A DNA stretch of 64,000 bases from contig NZ_PJRT01000029.1 of the NCBI RefSeq assembly GCF_002858935.1, positions 62,001-126,000 on the forward strand, read 5' to 3'. The first letter of the stretch is position 1. Each line of letters begins with the position of its first letter. The translations under genes were made by a program, and so were the position numbers. Under the pieces are notes generated by a model. The model did no database searches. It was not told where the DNA came from and saw only the letters and a program-made list of their open reading frames with translations. Source of the stretch: Pantoea endophytica. GTDB taxonomy: Bacteria > Pseudomonadota > Gammaproteobacteria > Enterobacterales > Enterobacteriaceae. This document shows, one piece after another, positions 9,090-19,143 of this stretch.

Positions 9090-9643
9090 ACAAAAAAATC
9101 CTGTTTATCCCGTTAGTTCTATTTTTGCTGCTGGCCGCGGCGCTGCTGTGGCAGCTGTCGCGCAACGCCAACGGCGATGATCCAACGCGTCTCGAATCAG
9201 CGTTGATCGGCAAACCGGTACCCGTATTCAAACTGGAAGCGCTCGATCAACCCGGCAAAATCTACGATCAGCAGGTGCTGACCGACGGCAAACCGATTCT
9301 GCTCAACGTCTGGGCAACCTGGTGCCCAACCTGCCGCGCGGAGCATCAATACCTCAACACGCTGGCGGAAAAAGGCATTCGCGTGGTTGGCCTCAACTAT
9401 AAAGACGATCGCACCAAAGCGGTGACCTGGCTGAACACGCTGGGTAATCCTTATGCGCTCAGCCTGTATGACGGCAACGGGATGCTCGGTCTCGATCTCG
9501 GCGTTTACGGCGCACCGGAAACCTTCCTGATCGACGGCAAAGGGATCATTCGTTATCGCCACGCAGGCGACATGAACGATCGCGTCTGGCTCGAAGAAGT
9601 GAAACCGCTGTGGGACAAATACAACAAGGAGGCGGGCGTATGA
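9086..9643 (+). CDS. ccmG: thiol:disulfide interchange protein DsbE/CcmG
   Basis: This 185-residue periplasmic thioredoxin-like protein is anchored by an N-terminal helix (about residues 4-22). Active-site cysteines are Cys80 and Cys83 in WATWCPTCRAEH, and the cis-proline region is GVYGAPETF. It reduces apocytochrome c thiols before heme attachment. The ATG at 9086 overlaps the ccmF stop; a longer upstream frame exists but is a shadow of ccmF. Confidence 0.95.
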   Translation: MNKKILFIPLVLFLLLAAALLWQLSRNANGDDPTRLESALIGKPVPVFKLEALDQPGKIYDQQVLTDGKPILLNVWATWCPTCRAEHQYLNTLAEKGIRVVGLNYKDDRTKAVTWLNTLGNPYALSLYDGNGMLGLDLGVYGAPETFLIDGKGIIRYRHAGDMNDRVWLEEVKPLWDKYNKEAGV

Positions 9644-10095
9644 AACGGCTGCTTCTATTGTTAGCGGGCATTCTGCTCAGCACCAGCCTGTGGGCGGCGA
9701 TTGATACTTATCAGTTCGATTCGGTGCAGCAGGAAGAACAATACCGTGATCTCACCGCATCGCTGCGTTGCCCGAAATGCCAGAACAACAGCATTGCCGA
9801 TTCCAATGCGATGATCGCGTCGGATATGCGTCTTAAAGTCTACGAGTTGATGAAGCAGGGCGAAAGCCGCCAGCAGATCATTGATTACATGGTGGCGCGT
9901 TACGGTAATTTCGTGACGTATGAGCCGCCGGTAACGCCTTCCACGCTGATTTTGTGGGTGGGGCCAGCGCTGTTTGTGGTGCTGGGCGCGCTGATCATTA
10001 TTCTGCGTAATCGTCGCGGCAAAGCGCGTAGCGAACTCGACGACAGTGAACAACAGCGCCTTGCGGCGTTACTCAAGCGTGACGGGAAGCCGTAA
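9640..10095 (+). CDS. ccmH: cytochrome c maturation protein CcmH (redox subunit)
   Basis: The 151-residue protein has a signal peptide (about residues 1-20), the family motif LRCPKCQNNSIADSNA with Cys44 and Cys47, and a C-terminal membrane helix (about 105-125). It works with CcmG in apocytochrome thiol reduction and belongs to the CcmFHI ligase. In E. coli, CcmH is fused to the TPR part in one 350-residue protein; here the two are separate genes overlapping by one base (TAATG). Confidence 0.93.
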   Translation: MKRLLLLLAGILLSTSLWAAIDTYQFDSVQQEEQYRDLTASLRCPKCQNNSIADSNAMIASDMRLKVYELMKQGESRQQIIDYMVARYGNFVTYEPPVTPSTLILWVGPALFVVLGALIIILRNRRGKARSELDDSEQQRLAALLKRDGKP

Positions 10096-11306
10096 TGACT
10101 GGATTCTGGATTACCCTGATTATTTTACTGCTGGCGGCTATCGCGCTGTTTCTGCGTGCCGGCTGGCGTCAGCGCGAGGCCAGCAGTGGCGATCGCGATC
10201 GTCTCAACACCGATTTCTATCAGCAACGCCTGCGCGAGCTGGAGCGTGATGAAGAAGAGGGCGTGGTGGCTGAGCGCCCGGAAATGGTGCGCGAACTGCA
10301 ACAAACACTATTAACTGATGTGCCGCAGCAGGATGCCGCGACCATTCATCGCAGCAGCCGCTGGGTGTTGCTGCCGGGCGTGATTGTGCTGCTGGTGGTG
10401 TCGGTTGGCATGTATCTGAAAACCGGCGGACTCACGCCGCAAACCGCGTTCGTCAGCGTACAGCAGGAGTTTCCTGCGTTACGTGCGCGCGTGATGGATC
10501 CTAAAGCTCAGCCGCTAACCATGGAAGAGTTGGCGCGTCTGCAGCTGGGTCTGCGCAGCTCGCTGCAGAACGACGCAACGAACCTCAACGATTGGGCGAT
10601 GCTGGGCCGCTTAGGGATGGTGCTGAATAATGCCACCGATGCCAGCCAGGCATTTGAACATGCGCTACAGCTGGCGCCAGACAACATCGAACTGCAGCAG
10701 GATTATGCCGAAGTGCTGACGCGCTCCAGCGATCCGCAGGATAACCGTCAGGCCAACGTGTTGCTGAAAGCGCTGCTTAAACGCGATCACAGCGATGTGC
10801 GCACGCTGAGTCTGCTGGCGTTTAATGCCTTTGAGCAGCAGCAGTACAACGAGGCGATTGGTGCATGGCAGGTGATGTTGAAACTGTTACCGGCAGGCGA
10901 TCGTCGCATCACCATGATCGAGCGCAGCATTGAACAAGCGAAAACTGACGCGGGACAGCAAAATAGCAGCCTGGCATTGACGGTGAGTTTGACGCCGCAG
11001 GCAGAAAAAATGTTACCGCAAGGCGGAGTGTTGTATATTTCTGTGTCTGACGGTGTTTCACCGGTGCCTGTGGCTGTGAAGCGTTTACCGCTGAGTCACT
11101 TCCCGTTATCGCTCACGCTCGATGACAGCAATGCCATGATGCCCGATCGCCTGCTTTCGGCACAGCATCAGGTGCAAGTCAGGGTGCGCATTTCGCGCGA
11201 TGGCAGTGCCAATCCACAGTCTGGCGACTGGTTGGGTTTAAGCGCGGTCACACCCTGGGATGGTCATCAGCAACTGGCTGTGGAAATTAATCAACAGCAG
11301 CCCTGA
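10095..11306 (+). CDS. ccmI: cytochrome c maturation TPR protein CcmI
   Basis: The 403-residue protein has two membrane helices (about residues 4-22 and 92-112) joined by a coiled region with YQQRLRELERDEEEG, followed by tetratricopeptide repeats (for example DWAMLGRLGMVLNNATDASQ) and a C-terminal beta-rich domain. CcmI presents apocytochrome c to the ligase. The E. coli equivalent is the C-terminal half of CcmH. It is the last ccm gene; mlaA follows after 35 bp. Confidence 0.92.
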   Translation: MTGFWITLIILLLAAIALFLRAGWRQREASSGDRDRLNTDFYQQRLRELERDEEEGVVAERPEMVRELQQTLLTDVPQQDAATIHRSSRWVLLPGVIVLLVVSVGMYLKTGGLTPQTAFVSVQQEFPALRARVMDPKAQPLTMEELARLQLGLRSSLQNDATNLNDWAMLGRLGMVLNNATDASQAFEHALQLAPDNIELQQDYAEVLTRSSDPQDNRQANVLLKALLKRDHSDVRTLSLLAFNAFEQQQYNEAIGAWQVMLKLLPAGDRRITMIERSIEQAKTDAGQQNSSLALTVSLTPQAEKMLPQGGVLYISVSDGVSPVPVAVKRLPLSHFPLSLTLDDSNAMMPDRLLSAQHQVQVRVRISRDGSANPQSGDWLGLSAVTPWDGHQQLAVEINQQQP

Positions 11307-11341
11307 AGCGATACCTTACTGATCCGCACAGGGAGAGAAGA

Positions 11342-12109
11342 ATGAATAACCGCCTGACCGGTTTGGCGCTAGCCAGCTTACTGCTGGTGGGTTGTGCCAG
11401 CTCAAAACCGGCTGAAAATACGGAACCTGCGCAGCGCAGCGATCCGCTGGAAGGCTTTAACCGCACGATGTTTAACTTCAACTACAACGTGCTGGATCCG
11501 TATGTTCTGCGTCCGGTGGCAGTCGCCTGGCGCGATTATGTGCCGGTGCCGGCACGTAGCGGCATCAGTAATGTGTTATCCAACGTTGAAGAGCCCGCCA
11601 GCATGGTTAACGCCATTCTGGTGGGTGAACCGCGCCAGGCAGGCATCCACTTTACCCGCTTCTTCCTGAACACCGTGTTAGGGCTGGGTGGCTTTATCGA
11701 CGTGGCGGGCAAAGCCAATCCGGCACTGGCGCGTGAAGTGCCGCATCGCTTTGGTAGCACGCTGGGACGTTATGGCGTCGGTTACGGCCCGTATGTTGAA
11801 TTGCCGGCCTACGGTAGCTTCACCATCCGTGAAGATGGCGGTGACTTCGTTGATACGCTCTATCCGGTCTTAAGCTGGTTGAGCTGGCCGATCTCGGTAG
11901 GTAAATGGACGCTGGAAGGGATTGAAACCCGTGCGCAGTTGCTGGATTCGGACGCCATTTTGCGTCAGCAGCAAGATCCGTACGCCTTTATTCGTAATGC
12001 CTACTTCCAGCGACATGACTTTATTGCCAACGGCGGTAAGCTGAAGCCGGAAGATAATCCGAACGCCAGTGCGATTCAGGACGATCTGAAAGATATTGAT
12101 TCTGAATAA
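11342..12109 (+). CDS. mlaA: outer-membrane lipid asymmetry lipoprotein MlaA (VacJ)
   Basis: This 255-residue lipoprotein has a lipobox LLVGC with Cys18 as the acylated residue, and the family block DPLEGFNRTMFNFNYNVLD. MlaA sits in the outer membrane with porins and removes phospholipids from the outer leaflet, passing them to MlaC. GGGAGAG lies upstream of the ATG. It is close to ccmI (35 bp) and may be partly co-transcribed with ccm; in E. coli it directly neighbours yfdC and fadL. Confidence 0.96.
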   Translation: MNNRLTGLALASLLLVGCASSKPAENTEPAQRSDPLEGFNRTMFNFNYNVLDPYVLRPVAVAWRDYVPVPARSGISNVLSNVEEPASMVNAILVGEPRQAGIHFTRFFLNTVLGLGGFIDVAGKANPALAREVPHRFGSTLGRYGVGYGPYVELPAYGSFTIREDGGDFVDTLYPVLSWLSWPISVGKWTLEGIETRAQLLDSDAILRQQQDPYAFIRNAYFQRHDFIANGGKLKPEDNPNASAIQDDLKDIDSE

Positions 12110-12112
12110 AAC

Positions 12113-12142
12113 AAAAAGGCGACTCAATGAGTCGCCTTTTTT
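12113..12142. terminator. bidirectional terminator between mlaA and fadL
   Basis: The stem AAAAAGGCGACTC / GAGTCGCCTTTTT closes a 3-base loop, with T runs on both strands. It separates the convergent mlaA and fadL. Confidence 0.93.
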
Positions 12143-12155
12143 ATCAAGCTACGTA

Positions 12156-13439
12156 TCAGAACTTGTAGTTAAAGTTCGCGCCGTACAGCCAGGCTTTACC
12201 TTCAGAGTTAAAGGTATACGGGCCTTCTTTCACGGTGACTTTCTGACCGTGCATGTAAGAAATACCCAGGTCGACAGAAGCATCTTCATTGAAGGCGTAA
12301 GACGCACCGGCACTCAGCCACAGACGATCCTGATCCGGAATAGAGATAGAACGCTTATCGGCCGGAACCGGGCTGTCATCAAAGGCGATACCGGTACGGA
12401 AGGTCCAGTTATCGTCGTAGAAGTAAGTGGTACCCAACGCGATACGGTAGGCATCGTGGAAACTTTCATCCTTATAGAACAGCGTCTGGCCATTGCTGCC
12501 GGTGGCTTTCAACTCCTGAAATTGGCTCCAGCTGGTATAAGTCAGGCTATAGTGAACCGCCCATTGCGGCGCCACTTTATGCCAGCCTGACACTTCCCAC
12601 ATCTCTGGCAGATTCAAAGTCAGAGAACCCGGAATTGTAGTGCCGCTGGTGCCGTAAGGCAGGCCTAAAGCCAGTGCCTGCGGTGTACCGTTAAAGGCGG
12701 TGGGGATGTTGCTCTTGTAGTCACCGTCAAAGTCGACTTTTACTTCTGAGCGGTAGGTAAAGCCAAAGCGGTTATTTTTATCCACTTCGTACAGGATGCC
12801 GGCGTTCCAGCCGTAACCCCATTCATCACCTTTTAAATGCGCAATCTGGGTATCGGCTGGCAATCCTGCCACGGCACCTGCTTCACCGGCATAGCGCTCA
12901 ATTTTCGCTTTTGCGTAGACCGCATCAAAGCCGATACCGAAGCTGAAATTCTCATTCAGTCGATAAGCGGTGCTGATATTAAAATTACCGGTCATCAGGT
13001 CGGTTTTGCCGCCATAACCACCTGCGGTATAGCCGTCATTAAATTCGGTTGCTAAACCATAGTTTGAGGTCGCAGATGCACCAATCCACCACTGATCGTT
13101 AATTGGGTGCACATAGTGAAGATTAGGGATCCACTGATTTGGGGCGATATTTTTGGCATCAAGGCTGCGACCTGTCGGGCTCTGACCGCTAATATCCACT
13201 TCGGGATCAATATAAACCGCGCCGATAGAGAAAGAAGGGCGATCCATTAATGCCATAGTTGCCGGGTTACGGCTGGCAGAGGCGGCGGTATCACCCATCG
13301 CACCTTCGCCGGAATATGCACGACCTAAACCAATTGCTGAGAATTCATTCAGTTGAAAGCCCGCGGCGTAAACATGAGAACAGACGAGCGTTACTGCAGC
13401 TGCCACAGCTGACTTTGCAAACAGGTTTTTATGGTTCAT
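12156..13439 (-). CDS. fadL: long-chain fatty acid outer-membrane transporter FadL
   Basis: The 427-residue beta-barrel has a signal peptide ending VYA, mature N-terminus [20 protein letters not shown] (the plug/hatch region) and a C-terminal ...YGANFNYKF with terminal aromatic residue for outer-membrane insertion. It imports long-chain fatty acids. I used the ATG at 13439 because GAGG is 8 bases upstream; a GTG two codons earlier corresponds to the MVM start annotated in some E. coli entries. FadR operators lie upstream. Confidence 0.95.
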   Translation of the reverse strand: MNHKNLFAKSAVAAAVTLVCSHVYAAGFQLNEFSAIGLGRAYSGEGAMGDTAASASRNPATMALMDRPSFSIGAVYIDPEVDISGQSPTGRSLDAKNIAPNQWIPNLHYVHPINDQWWIGASATSNYGLATEFNDGYTAGGYGGKTDLMTGNFNISTAYRLNENFSFGIGFDAVYAKAKIERYAGEAGAVAGLPADTQIAHLKGDEWGYGWNAGILYEVDKNNRFGFTYRSEVKVDFDGDYKSNIPTAFNGTPQALALGLPYGTSGTTIPGSLTLNLPEMWEVSGWHKVAPQWAVHYSLTYTSWSQFQELKATGSNGQTLFYKDESFHDAYRIALGTTYFYDDNWTFRTGIAFDDSPVPADKRSISIPDQDRLWLSAGASYAFNEDASVDLGISYMHGQKVTVKEGPYTFNSEGKAWLYGANFNYKF

Positions 13440-13524
13440 GACCACAACCTCATCCAGATTTATTATTTAACGTTGTTACGTCGCGTAACAAAGAGCGGCG
13501 AATTGTAGGGACTGATGGCAAAAC

Positions 13525-13565
13525 CACATATCAGACCAGTGCGACGAGTATAGGTCCGACCTGTG
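13525..13565 (-). promoter_or_regulatory. two FadR operator candidates upstream of fadL
   Basis: 13549-13565 contains GGTCCGACCTGT, a perfect match to 12 central bases of the FadR consensus AGCTGGTCCGACCTGTT. 13525-13541 on the minus strand reads CACTGGTCTGATATGTG, 11 of 17. E. coli fadL also carries two FadR sites. They lie 86-126 bp upstream of the fadL start, consistent with repression in the absence of long-chain acyl-CoA. Confidence 0.7.
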
Positions 13566-13688
13566 TATTTGTTGCAATATTGTTTTTTAAATATTTCTGA
13601 TTTGATCGATAAAATCAGATCTGCTTAACAAAATCTTAGCGGTTCGACTTAAACATAGCGTTCAATTTTGCTGTGGATCAATTTTTAG

Positions 13689-13704
13689 TGTGATATTCGT
13701 CACT
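13689..13704. promoter_or_regulatory. CRP-like site in the fadL-yfcZ gap
   Basis: TGTGATATTCGTCACT matches TGTGA-N6-TCACA in 9 of 10 conserved bases. It lies 95 bp before yfcZ and about 250 bp before fadL. The rest of this 359-bp divergent gap is AT-rich with no other motif I can name. Confidence 0.5.
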
Positions 13705-13798
13705 TAGCGGCTTGATCGTGGATGTGAAAACGCAGCAGGCGTACACTTTGCGGCAGAAAATAATCCGATTATGTTGAAATTATCGTCAGGAGAGAATC

Positions 13799-14095
13799 AT
13801 GACTGATGCCATTAAAAAGTGTAATGCCAACGAAACGGCGGCCTGCTGCTGTGTCGATGTGGGAACCGTGATGGATAACACCGATTGCACCGCAAGCTGG
13901 TCTGGCGTATTTGCCGACCGTCATGCGGCGGAAGCGATGCTGGCGCATTTGACTGAGCGCGCGCGTCAGGTGGAATCCGATCCTTGCGATATTCGCGCGG
14001 ATTTTGCCAATGAAGGCGACGCGGTGCGCCTGTCTATCGACTTCACCTTTGCCTGCCAGGCCGAAACCCTGATTTTCCAGCTCGGCCTACGCTAA
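13799..14095 (+). CDS. yfcZ: YfcZ/YiiS family protein (DUF406)
   Basis: The 98-residue soluble protein has the family blocks ACCCVDVGTVMDNTDCTASW near the N-terminus and LSIDFTFACQAETLIFQLGLR at the C-terminus, almost as in E. coli YfcZ. The function is unknown; three adjacent cysteines and further scattered cysteines are conserved. AGGAGAG lies before the ATG. Position between fadL and fadI is the same as in E. coli. Confidence 0.93.
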   Translation: MTDAIKKCNANETAACCCVDVGTVMDNTDCTASWSGVFADRHAAEAMLAHLTERARQVESDPCDIRADFANEGDAVRLSIDFTFACQAETLIFQLGLR

Positions 14096-14205
14096 TCATG
14101 CCGCTGCCGAAACCCCTTCGGCAGCCTTAACTCATTTTCGTGTATTCCTTCGCACTTTTTTCCTCTGCTTATTGGCTACTTAGCAACACTTAGTTAACAC
14201 TGATG

Positions 14206-14222
14206 ATCAGGTCAGACCTGTT
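14206..14222 (+). promoter_or_regulatory. FadR operator upstream of fadI
   Basis: ATCAGGTCAGACCTGTT matches the FadR consensus at 14 of 17 positions and lies 40 bp upstream of the fadI start, where it would block or overlap the promoter. Confidence 0.75.
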
Positions 14223-14261
14223 TGGCAATGATGCCCCGGTCGAAAAATACAGGTGATTGCA

Positions 14262-15572
14262 ATGAGCAAAGCGCAGCCGCTGCTGACGCGTCAGGGCGAA
14301 CGTATCGCCATAACCCACGGATTACGCACGCCTTTTGCCCGCCAGGCGACCGATTTCCACGGCATTCCCGCGCTGGAGCTGGGGCGCATGGTGATCAGCG
14401 AACTGATGGCGCGCAGCGAATTACCGGTCGAGTTTATCGATCAACTGGTGTTTGGCCAGGTGGTGCAGATGCCGGAAGCGCCCAACATTGCGCGTGAAAT
14501 TGTTCTGAGCAGCGGATTAGGCGTGCATACCGATGCCTATAGCGTTAGCCGCGCCTGCGCCACCAGTTTTCAGGCGGTGGCAAACGTAGCGGAAAGTTTG
14601 ATGGCGGGCACCATCGATGCCGGCATTGCCGGTGGCGCGGATTCATCCTCGGTGCTGCCGATTGGCGTCAGTAAAACTCTGGCGCGTGCGCTGGTGGATC
14701 TCAACAAAGCGCGCAGCTTTAGTCAAAAACTCAGCATCCTGCGTCGTTTGCGCCCGCGCGATCTGTTGCCGGTGCCACCGGCGGTAGCGGAGTATTCTAC
14801 CGGATTACGCATGGGCGATACCGCCGAGCAGATGGCGAAAAGTCACGGCATCACGCGTGAACAGCAGGACGCGTTAGCGCTGCGTTCGCACCAGCATGCG
14901 GCGCGCGCCTGGCAATCGGGCGTGTTAAGCCAGGAAGTGATGCCCGCATTTGTGCCGCCGTGGAAAGCGCCCATCGAGCAGGACAACAATATTCGCTTCA
15001 ACGCCAGCGCCGCCGATTACGCCAAACTGCGCCCGGCGTTTGATCGTCGTCACGGTTCGGTGACCGCCGCCAACAGCACGCCGCTGACCGATGGCGCCGC
15101 AGCGGTGATCCTGATGCGTGAAGGGCGCGCGCGCGAACTCGGCATTCAGCCGCTCGGCTATCTTCGCAGCTATGCTTTTACGGCGATTGATGTCTGGCAC
15201 GATATGCTGCTTGGACCGGCCTACGCCTCGCCGCTGGCGCTGGAGCGCGCCGGCATCACGCTCAACGATCTGACGCTGATTGATATGCACGAAGCCTTTG
15301 CCGCACAAACCTTAGCCAACCTGAAAATGTTCCGTGACGAACGCTTTGCGCGCGAGGTGCTGAATCGTCCGCATGCGTTAGGTGAAGTCAATGAAGAACG
15401 CTTTAACGTGCTTGGCGGATCGATAGCTTATGGTCATCCGTTTGCCGCCACTGGCGCACGCATGATCACGCAAACGCTGCAGGAACTGCGGCGGCGCGGT
15501 GGCGGATTGGGATTGGTCACCGCCTGCGCGGCAGGCGGCCTGGGCACGGCAATGGTTTTGGAGGCCGAATAA
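14262..15572 (+). CDS. fadI: 3-ketoacyl-CoA thiolase FadI
   Basis: The 436-residue thiolase, exactly the E. coli FadI length, cleaves 3-ketoacyl-CoA in the FadIJ beta-oxidation complex. The acyl-accepting Cys99 is in SRACATSFQ; the C-terminal active-site blocks are [14 protein letters not shown] (His) and TACAAGGLG (Cys). The ATG at 14262 matches the family start MSKAQPL. The stop overlaps fadJ by one base (TAATG). Confidence 0.96.
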   Translation: MSKAQPLLTRQGERIAITHGLRTPFARQATDFHGIPALELGRMVISELMARSELPVEFIDQLVFGQVVQMPEAPNIAREIVLSSGLGVHTDAYSVSRACATSFQAVANVAESLMAGTIDAGIAGGADSSSVLPIGVSKTLARALVDLNKARSFSQKLSILRRLRPRDLLPVPPAVAEYSTGLRMGDTAEQMAKSHGITREQQDALALRSHQHAARAWQSGVLSQEVMPAFVPPWKAPIEQDNNIRFNASAADYAKLRPAFDRRHGSVTAANSTPLTDGAAAVILMREGRARELGIQPLGYLRSYAFTAIDVWHDMLLGPAYASPLALERAGITLNDLTLIDMHEAFAAQTLANLKMFRDERFAREVLNRPHALGEVNEERFNVLGGSIAYGHPFAATGARMITQTLQELRRRGGGLGLVTACAAGGLGTAMVLEAE

Positions 15573-17701
15573 TGAGCGAATCCGCCTTTCATTTACACAT
15601 GCGCCTCGACCACGTCGGTGTGATCACCATCGATGTGCCGGGCGAGAAGATGAACACGCTGAAGGCCGAGTTTGTGCCGCAGATCAAAGCGGTGCTGGAC
15701 GAAGCGCGCAGCCATCAGCAGTTGGCTGGATTAGTGTTGATCTCCGGCAAGCCAGACAACTTTGTTGCTGGTGCGGATATCAGCATGATCGCCAACTGCA
15801 AAACGGCGCAGGAAGCTGAGGCGCTGGCAAAGCAGGGACAAGATGTGATGGCGATGATTGCCGCGCTGCCGTTTCCAGTGGTGGCGGCGATTCACGGTGC
15901 CTGCCTCGGCGGCGGTCTGGAACTGGCGCTGGCCTGCGATGCGCGCATCTGTTCGCTGGATGACAAAACGCGCCTCGGTTTGCCGGAAGTACAGCTCGGT
16001 CTGCTGCCGGGTTCTGGCGGTACGCAACGTTTGCCGCGCCTGATTGGCGTACAGCAGGCGCTGCCGCTGATCCTTACCGGCAAACAGCTGCGCGCTAAAC
16101 AGGCGCTCAAGCTGGGGATTGTCGATGACGCGGTGCCGCAATCAATTCTGCTGGAAACGGCGATTGCGCGTGTACATAAAGGAAAAGGCGCACGGCGGGA
16201 GCTTTCGCGCCGCGATCGTTTGCTGCAGGGACCGATCGCGCGTCAGGTGCTGTTCTCGCTGGCGCAGCGGCAAACCCACAGCAAAACCCAGGGCAACTAT
16301 CCAGCGGCCCAGCGCATTCTTGACGTGGTGCGCATCGGTCTGGAGCAGGGTAGCAGCGCCGGGCATGAAGCAGAAGCGCGCGCCTTTGGCCAATTGGCGA
16401 TGACGCCAGAATCGGCCGCGCTGCGCAGTTTGTTCTTCGCCTCAACGGCCTTAAAGAAAGAGTCGATGGCCAGTGTCGAGCCGCAAGTGCTGAAGCAGAT
16501 TGGCGTGCTCGGCGGCGGTTTGATGGGCGGCGGCATCGCCAGCGTTACGGCGCTGAAAGCCGGTTTGCCAGTGCGCATTAAAGACATCAATCTGGTCGGC
16601 GTGAATCATGCGCTGCAATACAGCTGGGATCTGCTGAGCAACAAGGTGAAGCGGCGTCAGCTAAAAGCCGCCGAACGCCAGCAGCAGATGGCGCGCATCA
16701 GCGGTGGCACCGATTACCAGGGATTCAGCCAGCGCGATCTGGTGATTGAAGCGGTATTTGAGGATCTGGCGCTCAAGCAGCAGATGGTCAGCGAAATCGA
16801 AAGCCATTGCCAGCCGCACACCATTTTCGCCTCCAATACTTCCTCGCTGCCAATTGCTGATATCGCAGCCAAAGCCCAGCGGCCTGAAAACGTGATCGGT
16901 CTGCATTTTTTCAGTCCTGTGGACAAAATGCCGCTGGTGGAGGTGATTCCTCACGCCAATACCTCGGCGCAAACGCTGGCGAACACGGTGCAGCTGGCGC
17001 GTCAGCAGGGCAAAACGGCGGTGGTGGTGGCGGATCGTCCCGGCTTTTACGTTAACCGCATTCTCGCGCCCTATATAAATGAAGCGATGCACTGCTTGCA
17101 GGAAGGTGAGCCGATTGAGCATATCGATCGCGCTTTAGTGAAGTTTGGTTTCCCGGTTGGGCCGCTGCAGCTGCTGGATGAAGTGGGCATTGATGTCGGC
17201 AGCAAGATCAGCCCGATTCTCGAGCAGGCTTACGGTTTACGTTTCAGCGCCCCCAACGCCGCGAACGCCATTCTGGCCGACGGCAGAAAAGGGCGCAAAA
17301 ATCACAAAGGGTTTTACCTCTATCAACGTTCGCGCTGGCCGGGAAAACGCCAAGTCGATGCTTCCCTTTATTCACTGCTGAATATCAAACCGCAGGCAAG
17401 GCAGAGCGAAGCGCAGATCGCTGAGCGCTGCGTCTTGATGATGCTGAACGAAGCGGCACGCTGTCTGGATGAAGCGGTGATCCGCAACGCGCGGGATGGC
17501 GATATTGCGGCGGTATTTGGCATCGGTTTTCCGCCGTTCCTTGGCGGTCCGTTCCGCTATATGGATCAGCGCGGCATTGGCGATATCGTCAAAGCATTAA
17601 GGTCATTAATGCAGCAACATGGCGAGCGTTTTGCGCCGAGTGAGGCGCTGCTTGCAATGTCAGAACAGCAAACGAATTTTTACACTTCTGCACAATCGTG
17701 A
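15572..17701 (+). CDS. fadJ: multifunctional fatty acid oxidation subunit FadJ
   Basis: The 709-residue protein joins an enoyl-CoA hydratase/isomerase domain (about residues 1-190, with [19 protein letters not shown] for oxyanion binding) to a 3-hydroxyacyl-CoA dehydrogenase (about 305-700, NAD-binding [14 protein letters not shown] and the block ASNTSSLPI). It forms the alternative or anaerobic beta-oxidation complex with FadI. E. coli FadJ is 714 residues. Translationally coupled to fadI. Confidence 0.96.
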   Translation: MSESAFHLHMRLDHVGVITIDVPGEKMNTLKAEFVPQIKAVLDEARSHQQLAGLVLISGKPDNFVAGADISMIANCKTAQEAEALAKQGQDVMAMIAALPFPVVAAIHGACLGGGLELALACDARICSLDDKTRLGLPEVQLGLLPGSGGTQRLPRLIGVQQALPLILTGKQLRAKQALKLGIVDDAVPQSILLETAIARVHKGKGARRELSRRDRLLQGPIARQVLFSLAQRQTHSKTQGNYPAAQRILDVVRIGLEQGSSAGHEAEARAFGQLAMTPESAALRSLFFASTALKKESMASVEPQVLKQIGVLGGGLMGGGIASVTALKAGLPVRIKDINLVGVNHALQYSWDLLSNKVKRRQLKAAERQQQMARISGGTDYQGFSQRDLVIEAVFEDLALKQQMVSEIESHCQPHTIFASNTSSLPIADIAAKAQRPENVIGLHFFSPVDKMPLVEVIPHANTSAQTLANTVQLARQQGKTAVVVADRPGFYVNRILAPYINEAMHCLQEGEPIEHIDRALVKFGFPVGPLQLLDEVGIDVGSKISPILEQAYGLRFSAPNAANAILADGRKGRKNHKGFYLYQRSRWPGKRQVDASLYSLLNIKPQARQSEAQIAERCVLMMLNEAARCLDEAVIRNARDGDIAAVFGIGFPPFLGGPFRYMDQRGIGDIVKALRSLMQQHGERFAPSEALLAMSEQQTNFYTSAQS

Positions 17702-17896
17702 ATAGGCACAGAGATTCAGCGGGTTAGTCAGCGGGCCGTGCAGCGGTAAGCGCGGCACCATTCTGAGATGTGCTTATTTAATAAACAACCGGTTGACTAT
17801 ACTGAAGCCATTGGGGTAAAACACACCGTTCATTCGCAGAATGAAGCGTCTGGTGCTGTGGTACCGGCCGATATCGACAAACAACAGCGGTGCTTT

Positions 17897-18379
17897 ATGC
17901 AAGTTTTTATCATGCGTCATGGCGATGCAGCTCTGGAAGCAGCGAGTGATTCTGTTCGACCTCTCACACTCTGTGGCTGTGATGAATCGAGAGCGATGGC
18001 GAGCTGGCTCAACGGCAAAACGCCAGAAATTGATCGGGTATTAGTCAGTCCTTACCTGCGTGCCGAGCAAACGCTCGCCACGGTGCGCGAAACCCTGAAA
18101 TTGCCAGAAGGGCAGGATGTCTTGCCGGAACTGACGCCGGGCGGCGATCCGGGCATGGTGGCTTGCTATCTGCAGGCGCTGGCACAAAAAGGGGTTAAAT
18201 CGGCGCTGGTGATTTCGCATCTGCCGCTGGTGGGTTATCTGGTGTCTGAACTCTGCCCGCAGGAAGCGCCGCCGATGTTCGCGACCTCGGCAATAGCCTG
18301 TGTGAACTTTGATGCAGAGGCCTGCGAAGGCAAGCTGGAGTGGCAGGTCAGCCCGTCAAAATTGGCTAAAGCGATGTAA
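17897..18379 (+). CDS. sixA: phosphohistidine phosphatase SixA
   Basis: The 160-residue protein belongs to the phosphoglycerate mutase-like histidine phosphatases. The catalytic His8 is in FIMRHGDA, and the second histidine is in LVISHLPLV. SixA dephosphorylates histidine phosphotransfer proteins (ArcB, PtsN system). The start at 17897 fits the family; the longer frame to 17768 is non-homologous. The 195-bp gap after fadJ has no recognised element. Confidence 0.95.
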   Translation: MQVFIMRHGDAALEAASDSVRPLTLCGCDESRAMASWLNGKTPEIDRVLVSPYLRAEQTLATVRETLKLPEGQDVLPELTPGGDPGMVACYLQALAQKGVKSALVISHLPLVGYLVSELCPQEAPPMFATSAIACVNFDAEACEGKLEWQVSPSKLAKAM

Positions 18380-18390
18380 TTCCGCTCTAT

Positions 18391-18420
18391 GGGCCGCTTA
18401 CAAACGCGGCCCTATCCTTT
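18391..18420. terminator. hairpin between sixA and smrB
   Basis: GGGCCGC (18391-18397) pairs with GCGGCCC (18406-18412) and is followed by TATCCTTTTG. It lies between convergent genes. The T run is weak, so termination strength is uncertain. Confidence 0.55.
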
Positions 18421-18434
18421 TGTAGCGCGGCACG

Positions 18435-18983
18435 TCACGGTAATTCAGGCGGCTGCCACTCTTCTACCTCTATCAGCACCAGCAGTGCGGCGTCGCCGCC
18501 AAACATTTTCGGTGCCTGATGAAACGCCATCACATGCGGATGTTGTGCCAGCCACAGCGGTGTTTGCTGCTTGAGGATGTGTTTGCCGTGCCCGGTCATC
18601 ACGCTGGCGCAGAACAGATGTTCGCGGCGACAGGCGGCAATCAACGCACCGAGTTCCTGCTTGGCCTGCATCTGCGTTAAGCCATGCAGATCGAGAAAAA
18701 TTTCCGGCGTGTAATCGCCACGACGCAATTTCTTCTGCTCGTAATGGCTGACATCCGCGCGCACGTAGCGCACCGGACCTTCGCTCGACAGCAACGGCTG
18801 AAACTCGTCTGAAAAATAATGGCTGTTATCGACCTGTTCTGAAAGCAGGCGTTTAAGCGGTACTTCGCGCGTTTTCACTACCGGTTTATGCACGATAGTG
18901 TCCTGTTTCAGCTTGCGGGTTCCACTCATTAACTGGCGGAACATCTCCTGATCGTCCTGGCTTAGCGGCGTTTTCTTACTCAT
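18435..18983 (-). CDS. smrB: ribosome rescue factor / endonuclease SmrB (YfcN)
   Basis: This 182-residue protein has an N-terminal extension and a C-terminal Smr domain (about residues 95-175) with [15 protein letters not shown] and the [11 protein letters not shown] motif. SmrB is recruited to collided ribosomes and cuts the mRNA between them. It is divergent from prmB as in E. coli. Confidence 0.93.
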   Translation of the reverse strand: MSKKTPLSQDDQEMFRQLMSGTRKLKQDTIVHKPVVKTREVPLKRLLSEQVDNSHYFSDEFQPLLSSEGPVRYVRADVSHYEQKKLRRGDYTPEIFLDLHGLTQMQAKQELGALIAACRREHLFCASVMTGHGKHILKQQTPLWLAQHPHVMAFHQAPKMFGGDAALLVLIEVEEWQPPELP

Positions 18984-19143
18984 GGCTCTGTGATTGGGTC
19001 AGAAAAGGCTGGTTAAACAGCCGGTGGCATACCTTAACCGTTACTGTTAACAAATGTCAGCTTTTTCGCCTCGCTGCGCTGAATTCTGCCCGGCTTCGTG
19101 GCACACTATCGGCCGATTGATTTTATGGCCTGCGGAGGGCTAC

